Both the position numbers and the translations under genes were made by a program. The notes under the pieces were generated by a model that was not told the origin of the DNA, searched no databases, and saw nothing but the letters and a program-made list of their open reading frames with translations. Below, one piece after another: positions 1-6,936 of a stretch of 6,936 bases of DNA. How positions within the stretch are numbered: position 1 is the stretch's first letter; each line of letters opens with the position of its first letter. Source of the DNA: Acidobacteriota bacterium (GTDB taxonomy: Bacteria; Acidobacteriota; Polarisedimenticolia; QHYA01); the NCBI GenBank assembly GCA_003223995.1, contig QHYA01000155.1, forward strand, positions 1 through 6,936. Reading direction: 5' to 3'.

Positions 1-21
1 GAGCCGGCGAGGCGCCGGCTC
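1..21. repeat. Perfect 9-bp inverted repeat with 3-base loop
   Basis: GAGCCGGCG (1-9) is followed by loop AGG and its exact complement CGCCGGCTC (13-21). It would form a very stable hairpin in RNA or single-stranded DNA. It is followed by ATTCTT at 25-30, which is too mixed to count as a proper U-tract. It probably lies within the coding tail of the upstream gene, where Ala/Gly/Pro codons in GC-rich DNA often generate such pairs. A terminator role is possible but not supported by the downstream bases. Confidence 0.5.
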
Positions 22-98
22 CCGATTCTTCCGGCTTGGGCGCGTCCGCTCCCGCGCCGTCGGATCCGGCCAATCCTCCCCCGGCCGATCCCGCCTGA
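3..98 (+). CDS. 3' end of an unidentified gene with an Ala/Pro-rich tail (partial)
   Basis: The frame starting at base 3 stays open from the window edge to TGA at 96-98 and gives 31 residues dominated by Ala, Pro, Ser and Asp, ending in NPPPADPA. This composition is typical of a disordered C-terminal extension, and no domain is visible, so I assign no function. Another frame, from base 1, is also open as far as 249. It encodes an Arg/Pro-rich product of the kind GC-rich shadow frames give, so I prefer the frame at 3. A perfect hairpin at 1-21 lies inside this stretch. If that hairpin is instead a terminator, the reading frame would be accidental. About 250 bases separate this stop from secA, and secA has its own promoter, so the two genes need not be co-transcribed. 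Confidence 0.35.
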   Translation, partial: AGEAPAPDSSGLGASAPAPSDPANPPPADPA

Positions 99-235
99 GC
101 CCGCCCTCCCCAGCCTCGGCACTCGCTTCCGCCCGGTTGTCACCGCCCGGCCCTCCCTGGCAGGCGGCGAGGACCGCCCGCCCCCGCCTCGGGGCGCGAT
201 GATGGCGCCGAGTCGCGTCAATCACTACAGAGCCA

Positions 236-261
236 AGCAGGCGGAGTGACTGGCGCCTGCT
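236..261. repeat. Perfect 8-bp stem-loop in the secA upstream region
   Basis: AGCAGGCG (236-243) and CGCCTGCT (254-261) are exact reverse complements separated by a 10-base loop. The stem sits between the upstream gene's stop and the secA promoter, about 46 bases before the -10 element. No T-run follows on the plus strand, so it is not a canonical intrinsic terminator. It could be a Rho-type 3' end structure, a protein-binding site, or chance pairing in GC-rich DNA. Apart from it, bases 99-300 contain nothing I can name. Confidence 0.45.
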
Positions 262-306
262 GACTGAGAATCGTGCACATGGAAGTGCGGGATAGCAGGT
301 CTTGCA

Positions 307-315
307 TGGTACAAT
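307..315 (+). promoter_or_regulatory. Extended -10 promoter for secA
   Basis: TGGTACAAT reads as a TGn extension followed by TACAAT, five of six matches to TATAAT. It stands out in otherwise GC-rich sequence. No convincing -35 hexamer lies 16-18 bases upstream (the region reads GCGGGA), which is acceptable for an extended -10 promoter. Transcription would begin near base 322, giving a leader of about 28 bases before the GTG at 350. This placement argues that the TTG at 302, the far end of the longest possible secA frame, lies upstream of the transcript and is not the start. Confidence 0.5.
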
Positions 316-334
316 CTCGTTTTCAGAGTCCTCT

Positions 335-340
335 AAGGAA
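335..340 (+). promoter_or_regulatory. Shine-Dalgarno site that decides the secA start
   Basis: AAGGAA ends 9 bases before GTG at 350. The alternative TTG at 302 is preceded only by a weak AGCAGG. The site therefore supports GTG-350 as the secA initiation codon. Confidence 0.6.
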
Positions 341-349
341 GAGCTGAAC

Positions 350-3097
<2,748 letters not shown>

Positions 3098-3098
3098 A

Positions 3099-3137
3099 GG
3101 GCCGCTGCATCGCGGCCTGAATCGCCGGATGGCCGCG
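3099..3137 (+). other. secA-guaB intergenic stem-loops, two alternative pairings
   Basis: Three copies of the same 6-base pairing unit lie in the gap. GGCCGC (3100-3105) can pair with GCGGCC (3112-3117) around a 6-base loop. Alternatively CGCGGCC (3111-3117) can pair with GGCCGCG (3131-3137) around a 13-base loop. The two stems share the middle strand and exclude each other. No U-run follows either, so neither is a standard intrinsic terminator. The pairing ends before the guaB ribosome-binding site at 3144-3148. The role is unknown and may be chance, given the high GC content. Confidence 0.4.
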
Positions 3138-3159
3138 CCGGACCGAGGTAAACTATCCC

Positions 3160-4629
3160 ATGCTCGAAGCGACCATCCCTGAAGGACTGACGTTCGACGA
3201 CGTGCTGCTGGTTCCAGCGCGCTCTCGCATCCTGCCCAGCCAGGTGGACACCCGCACGCGCCTGACCCGCAGCATCAACCTGAACATCCCTCTCGTCTCG
3301 GCGGCCATGGACACGGTGACCGAGTCGCGTCTGGCGATCGCCATGGCGCAGATGGGCGGGATCGGCATCATTCACAGGAACATGCCGGTCGAGGCCCAGG
3401 CGGCCGAGGTGGACAAGGTCAAGCGGTCCGAGTCGGGCATGATCGTCGATCCGATCACCATGCGTCCGGACCAGAAGATCTCCGAAGCGCTGGATGTCAT
3501 GGCGCGCTTCCGGATCTCGGGTGTCCCCGTGGTGGACGAGTCGGGGAAGCTCGTGGGGATCCTCACCAATCGCGATCTCCGGTTCGAGACACGCGTGGAC
3601 CTGCCGATCTCCGAGCGGATGACCAAGAAGAACCTGATCACGGTCCCTCAGGGGACGACACTCGAGGATGCGAAGAAGATCCTCCACGAGCACCGGATCG
3701 AGAAACTCCTCGTCGTGGACAGGGACTATCGCCTGAAGGGACTGATCACGGTCAAGGACATCCAGAAGGTCATCAAGTACCCGGCTGCCTGCAAGGACGA
3801 GCTGGGGCGGCTGCGGGTCGGAGCGGCCGTGGGCGCAGGCAAGGACTCGGAGGAAAGGGCCAGGGCTCTCGCGGAGGCCCATTGCGATCTCCTCGTGGTG
3901 GACACGGCCCACGGGCACTCCGAGGGGGTGATGGAGACCATCGCCCGGCTGAGGGAGGCCTTCCCGCAAGTCCAGCTCGTTGCCGGAAATGTCGGGACGG
4001 AGGAAGGGGCGCAGGCCCTGATCGACCGGGGCGTGGACGCAGTGAAGGTCGGCGTTGGCCCGGGCTCCATCTGCACCACGCGCATCGTCACGGGGGCCGG
4101 CGTGCCGCAGCTCACGGCGATCGCCGAGTCCGCCCGCGCCAGCGAGAAGGCGGGCGTGCCCCTGATCGCCGATGGCGGCATCAAGTACTCAGGGGACATC
4201 ACGAAAGCCCTGGCGGCCGGAGCCACATCGGTCATGATCGGCAGCCTCTTCGCGGGGACGGAGGAATCCCCCGGCGAAACCGTCCTCTATCAGGGGCGGA
4301 CGTTCAAGGAGTATCGCGGGATGGGGTCGCTCGGAGCCATGAAGGAGAAGGAAGGGAGCCGCGACCGGTACTTCCAGGACGAGTACGACGAGCGAAAGCT
4401 CGTGCCGGAAGGGATCGAGGGGCGGGTGCCGTACAAGGGGCCGATCACCGCTCTGATCGCACAGCTTGTCGGCGGCCTGCGGGCCGGGATGGGCTACTGC
4501 GGCTGCTCCGACGTCGCGACTCTAAGGCGGGAGGCCCGCTTCATCAGGATCACGCAGGCCGGTCTGAGGGAAAGCCACGTCCACGACGTGATCATCACCA
4601 AGGAAGCCCCAAACTACCGTCTGGACTGA
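3160..4629 (+). CDS. guaB: Inosine-5'-monophosphate dehydrogenase
   Basis: GuaB oxidises IMP to XMP with NAD+, the committed and rate-limiting step of guanine nucleotide synthesis, in the cytoplasm. The 489-residue product has the usual bacterial length (488 in E. coli). The N-terminus carries LTFDDVLLVPARS (10-22) and the barrel segment PLVSAAMDTVTE. Two CBS domains occupy about 95-150 and 155-205, the regulatory Bateman pair. The barrel resumes with VDTAHGHS (247-254). The catalytic loop GVGPGSICTTR (298-308) contains the nucleophile Cys305. IMP phosphate-binding segments follow: ADGGIKYSGD (337-346), GSLFAGTEESPGE (361-373) and YRGMGSLGAM (385-394). The mobile flap contains Arg403-Tyr404 and EGIEGRVPYKG. 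Every expected motif is present. ATG-3160 follows GAGGT (3144-3148) by 11 bases. The 62-base gap after secA leaves open read-through from secA or a separate promoter. guaA is not adjacent in this window. Confidence 0.98.
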   Translation: MLEATIPEGLTFDDVLLVPARSRILPSQVDTRTRLTRSINLNIPLVSAAMDTVTESRLAIAMAQMGGIGIIHRNMPVEAQAAEVDKVKRSESGMIVDPITMRPDQKISEALDVMARFRISGVPVVDESGKLVGILTNRDLRFETRVDLPISERMTKKNLITVPQGTTLEDAKKILHEHRIEKLLVVDRDYRLKGLITVKDIQKVIKYPAACKDELGRLRVGAAVGAGKDSEERARALAEAHCDLLVVDTAHGHSEGVMETIARLREAFPQVQLVAGNVGTEEGAQALIDRGVDAVKVGVGPGSICTTRIVTGAGVPQLTAIAESARASEKAGVPLIADGGIKYSGDITKALAAGATSVMIGSLFAGTEESPGETVLYQGRTFKEYRGMGSLGAMKEKEGSRDRYFQDEYDERKLVPEGIEGRVPYKGPITALIAQLVGGLRAGMGYCGCSDVATLRREARFIRITQAGLRESHVHDVIITKEAPNYRLD

Positions 4630-4662
4630 AGCGGGCGCCCGATCCGGCATCCTGGCCGAGGG

Positions 4663-5136
4663 TCAGGAGTCCGATGTGCGGGGGAGGCTGCGCACCGCCA
4701 GGCGACGGCTCCCCTCGCCAAGATCCTCGAAGCAGATCTGCAGTGCCCCTTCCTTCAGATCGGCGGGGAGCTTCTCGCCCCACTCCACGGCGACGACGCC
4801 GGATTCCAGGCACTCCTCGATGCCCAGCCCGAATGCCTCCTCCGGGTCTTCGAGCCGATAGAGATCGACGTGGTAGAGCGGCAGCCGTCCTTGATGAGGA
4901 GATATGAGCACGAATGTGGGTGAAGAGATCTCGTCGGGGTCGATCCCAAGCCCCGCGGCCAGCCCGCGCACGAAGACGGTCTTTCCGACCCCCAGCTCTC
5001 CCACCAGCAGAATCAGCTCGCCTCCTTTCAAGCGAGAGGCGAGCTTCTGCCCCAGGGCTTCTGTCTCATCCTCCGAGAGCGAGAAGAGAACCTCTTCCGC
5101 ACGGGCCCCAGGGGAGCGACGAATGCGGGACCTCAC
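4663..5136 (-). CDS. tsaE: tRNA t6A biosynthesis ATPase TsaE (YjeE family)
   Basis: TsaE is the ATPase that works with TsaB and TsaD in making threonylcarbamoyl-adenosine at position 37 of ANN-decoding tRNAs. The 157-residue product matches the family (153 in E. coli). It shows the P-loop GELGVGKT (46-53), the switch-like SSPTFVLI (71-78), HVDLYRL (89-95) with Asp91, and VEWGEKL (117-123) containing the conserved Glu118-Trp119. The GTG start at 5136-5134 overlaps the nnr stop as GTGA, and GAGGGAGGG (5151-5143) gives a strong ribosome-binding site 6 bases upstream. A longer open frame reaching 5256 would add 40 Arg/Gly-rich residues inside nnr and is rejected. The gene depends on nnr transcription and is probably translationally coupled to it. 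Its stop faces the guaB stop across 33 bases. Confidence 0.94.
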   Translation of the reverse strand: MRSRIRRSPGARAEEVLFSLSEDETEALGQKLASRLKGGELILLVGELGVGKTVFVRGLAAGLGIDPDEISSPTFVLISPHQGRLPLYHVDLYRLEDPEEAFGLGIEECLESGVVAVEWGEKLPADLKEGALQICFEDLGEGSRRLAVRSLPRTSDS

Positions 5137-6692
5137 GCGCCGCCCTCCCTCAACTCCCGCAAAGCCTCCGGGTAACAGGTGAGAAGATCGCCGGCCATCA
5201 ACGGCTCCTCTCCCAACCGCGCGGCGGCGAGGTCTCCCGCACGCCCATGAAGCCACGCGGCGAGCAAGCAGGCCGCCAGGGGATGGTGTTTCTGTCCCAG
5301 AAGCGATGCGATCAGCCCGGTCAGCACATCCCCGGAGCCCGCCGTCGCCATACCGGGATTGCCCGTGGGGTTCACGAACACCCCGCCGTGCGGAGTGGCC
5401 ACCAGCGTGCGGTAGCCCTTGAGAACGAGGAAGCAGCGATGATCCTTCGCAAAGGCTCTGGATACTCCGATCCGGTCAGCCATGACATCGCCGGTCGTCG
5501 AACCGGCCAGGCGGGCCATCTCTCCCGAATGCGGCGTCAGGACGAGGGTCCGGTCCCGACCGGAAAGCTCTCCTGCCGTCCCAGTGAAAGCGTTGAGCCC
5601 ATCGGCGTCGAGCACGAGCGGCTGTCGCGTTCGGCCGACGAAGGCCCTGACAAAGGACCGTGTCGACTCCTCGCGGCCGAGGCCGGGTCCCACGGCGAGG
5701 ACATCGAGCCCGGAGGCCAGCTCGAGCGCCGGATCCAGCGCCCGCTCGGCAACGTTTCCGGCCGTGGTTTGAGGCAGCGCGAAGGTCATCATCTCGGACA
5801 GTTGTGGCGAAAGGAGCGGTTGAGCCGCGATGGCCGTCGCGACTGTGACGAGGCCGCAGCCGCCGCGAAGCGCCCCCCGGGCGGCGAGGGCCGCTGCTCC
5901 GGACCGGTCTCGCGAGCCCGCAACGATCAGCACGTGGCCGAAATCTCCCTTGTGAGAGTCGTCATGGCGGGGGACGAGAAGCTCCACGAGCATCTCCCGC
6001 TCGACGAGGTCGAGGGGGACGTCTTCTGCCTCGACAGCAGAGTCCGGGATTCCGATGTCCACCACGGTCAGGTCGCCGACAAGGGATTCGGCCGGCGGAA
6101 AGATGTGCGGGATCTTCGGCCGGCAGAAGGTCACCGTCCTCTCGGCGCGAACCACTGGGCCGGGCACGGCGGCGCTATCTCCCGACAGGCCCGAGGGAAT
6201 ATCGACCGAGAGAACGGGAACGCTGCTGTCGTTCACGGCTTCTATGACGCGGGCCGCCAGGCCGCGTGCCGCCCCCCTGAGCCCCGTCCCCAGCAGAGCA
6301 TCGACGATCAGGTCGTAGTCCTCGAGCCTGCCCGCGATCCTGTTCCAGGCCGCCGGCGCGAGCGCTTCCTCGACGGACAGACCGATTCCTTCAGCCGCCC
6401 GTAGGTTGGCGAGGGCCTCGCCCCGCAGCTCCTGCTTGCGGACGATGAGAACGATGCGTGGGATCACGCCTCTCCCCGCCAGATGCCTGGCGATGACCAG
6501 TCCGTCGCCGCCGTTGTTGCCTCCGCCGCACAGGATGAGGATCCGTTTCTCGTCCAGGTCGGGATACGACTCGACGAGAACGTCGTAGGTGCGGATCCCG
6601 GCGTTCTCCATCAGCACGAGGGCCGGCACGTGCATCTTGCGGATCGTCCGCCGGTCGATCCGGCGCATCTGCTCGGCCGTGAGGATCTTCAT
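5133..6692 (-). CDS. nnr: Bifunctional NAD(P)H-hydrate epimerase / ADP-dependent dehydratase
   Basis: Nnr repairs NADHX and NADPHX, the hydrated, inactive forms of NAD(P)H. The N-terminal YjeF_N half epimerises R to S hydrates, and the C-terminal YjeF_C carbohydrate-kinase-like half dehydrates the S form using ADP. The 519-residue length is normal for the fused enzyme (515 in E. coli). Epimerase motifs: MKILTAEQMRRID start, LMENAG (27-32), CGGGNNGGDG (55-64), DALLGTGLRG (131-140), SVDIPSGLSGD (162-172). Dehydratase motifs: HKGDFGHVLIVAGS (247-260), GPGLGR (335-340), LDADGLNAF (361-369), LTPHSGEMARL (385-395), LKGYRTLV (424-431), and GNPGMATAGSGDVLTG (444-459) with catalytic Asp455. ATG-6692 is chosen because family homology begins there, AAAGAG lies 8-9 bases upstream, and a promoter lies inside the longer open frame that extends to 6911. 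It is the first gene of an operon with tsaE. Confidence 0.97.
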   Translation of the reverse strand: MKILTAEQMRRIDRRTIRKMHVPALVLMENAGIRTYDVLVESYPDLDEKRILILCGGGNNGGDGLVIARHLAGRGVIPRIVLIVRKQELRGEALANLRAAEGIGLSVEEALAPAAWNRIAGRLEDYDLIVDALLGTGLRGAARGLAARVIEAVNDSSVPVLSVDIPSGLSGDSAAVPGPVVRAERTVTFCRPKIPHIFPPAESLVGDLTVVDIGIPDSAVEAEDVPLDLVEREMLVELLVPRHDDSHKGDFGHVLIVAGSRDRSGAAALAARGALRGGCGLVTVATAIAAQPLLSPQLSEMMTFALPQTTAGNVAERALDPALELASGLDVLAVGPGLGREESTRSFVRAFVGRTRQPLVLDADGLNAFTGTAGELSGRDRTLVLTPHSGEMARLAGSTTGDVMADRIGVSRAFAKDHRCFLVLKGYRTLVATPHGGVFVNPTGNPGMATAGSGDVLTGLIASLLGQKHHPLAACLLAAWLHGRAGDLAAARLGEEPLMAGDLLTCYPEALRELREGGA

Positions 6693-6728
6693 CGTCGCTC
6701 TTTCTTGCCAAGAACCTCGTCTCTGATG

Positions 6729-6748
6729 CCTGCCGACAGTCGAGCAGG
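6729..6748 (-). other. Small hairpin in the nnr 5' leader
   Basis: On the minus strand CCTGC, an unpaired T, CGA, loop CTG, TCG and GCAGG form an 8-bp stem with one bulge. It lies in the roughly 97-base untranslated leader predicted from the promoter at 6796-6824 and ends about 37 bases before the nnr start. It does not match any riboswitch that I recognise, and no U-run follows it. It may be incidental. Confidence 0.3.
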
Positions 6749-6795
6749 AGTTGCGGCCCGGGATAGAGGAGCGTCCCAGATCAGGCGGGTGGGCG

Positions 6796-6824
6796 ATGTT
6801 AGACCTGACCTCCAGGGCGGTCAA
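6796..6824 (-). promoter_or_regulatory. Sigma-70-type promoter of the nnr-tsaE operon
   Basis: Reading the minus strand, TTGACC (6824-6819) matches the -35 consensus at five of six positions. After a spacer of exactly 17 bases, TAACAT (6801-6796) matches the -10 consensus at four of six. Transcription would start near 6789, giving a leader of about 97 bases. The site lies within the longer nnr frame that reaches 6911, which supports the internal ATG at 6692 as the real start. Confidence 0.6.
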
Positions 6825-6850
6825 GCAGCGGTGGAGGAACAGCGGAATAG

Positions 6851-6863
6851 CGCCATAATGGCG
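6851..6863. promoter_or_regulatory. Operator-like 13-bp palindrome upstream of the nnr promoter
   Basis: CGCCAT, a single central A, and ATGGCG form a perfect inverted repeat of 6-bp half-sites. Its near edge is 26 bases upstream of the -35 hexamer of the nnr promoter, where an activator or a divergent-gene repressor could bind. Its AT core (CATAAT, 6854-6859) could also be a plus-strand -10 element for a gene to the right, although no -35 hexamer is visible. The binding protein is unknown. Confidence 0.35.
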
Positions 6864-6904
6864 GGTGGCCGGTCGCCAGGGGGGTGTGCAGAGAGGTGGT
6901 AGAG

Positions 6905-6936
6905 ATGGCAAGGGGGATGGGCTGCTATACGGGCGG
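6905..6936 (+). CDS. Possible first codons of a divergent gene (partial)
   Basis: AGAGGTGG (6892-6899) is a good ribosome-binding sequence 5 bases before ATG at 6905. The ten codons to the window edge read MARGMGCYTG without a stop. The position, divergent from nnr with a palindrome between, is plausible for a gene start. Ten residues are too few to identify a product or to exclude chance. Confidence 0.15.
   Translation, partial: MARGMGCYTG

Noticed and set aside
199..249. 16-codon ORF starting with ATGATG upstream of secA
   Set aside because: It has no ribosome-binding site and no arrest or signal sequence, and it lies upstream of the likely secA transcript start.
5137..5256. 40-residue N-terminal extension of TsaE
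   Set aside because: It lies within nnr and is Arg/Gly-rich. The GTG at 5136 has a strong ribosome-binding site and gives the normal TsaE length.
4914..6404. 496-codon plus-strand frame over tsaE and nnr
   Set aside because: It is antisense to two genes with complete family motifs. The product is Arg/Gly/Pro-rich and lacks a domain.
6693..6911. 73-residue N-terminal extension of Nnr
   Set aside because: The family N-terminus MKILTAEQM begins at 6692, and a good promoter and leader occupy the extension.

Overview
This is a housekeeping segment from a GC-rich bacterium. GC content is high throughout, with strong G/C preference at third codon positions, and two of the four genes appear to start with GTG. 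Coding is dense and I see no insertion sequence, CRISPR array, prophage gene or RNA gene. The SecA ends in a CPC...CH zinc motif. The proteins fit a diderm lineage such as Acidobacteriota or a similar soil/sediment phylum, but I cannot fix the phylum from the sequence alone.

Layout, left to right. (1) Bases 1-98 probably carry the last 31 codons of an unidentified plus-strand gene with an Ala/Pro-rich tail. (2) Bases 99-349 are an intergenic leader with one perfect 8-bp stem-loop and an extended -10 promoter just before secA. (3) secA (350-3097, +) encodes the Sec translocase motor ATPase. (4) A 62-base gap holds a GC-rich stem that can pair two alternative ways. (5) guaB (3160-4629, +) encodes IMP dehydrogenase with its CBS pair. 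(6) After a 33-base gap with no clear terminator come two convergent minus-strand genes. These are tsaE (5136-4663), the ATPase of tRNA t6A synthesis, and nnr (6692-5133), the bifunctional NAD(P)H-hydrate epimerase/dehydratase. They share a 4-base GTGA overlap and are read as one operon, nnr then tsaE. (7) Bases 6693-6936 hold a good sigma-70-type promoter for the nnr operon, a 13-bp operator-like palindrome upstream of it, and possibly the first codons of a divergent plus-strand gene.

The genes do not form one pathway: protein export (secA), guanine nucleotide synthesis (guaB), tRNA modification (tsaE) and cofactor repair (nnr). The nnr-tsaE pairing is a widespread conserved linkage, also seen as yjeF-yjeE in E. 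coli. I found no undescribed system here. The points worth checking are start sites, leader structures and the palindrome upstream of nnr.
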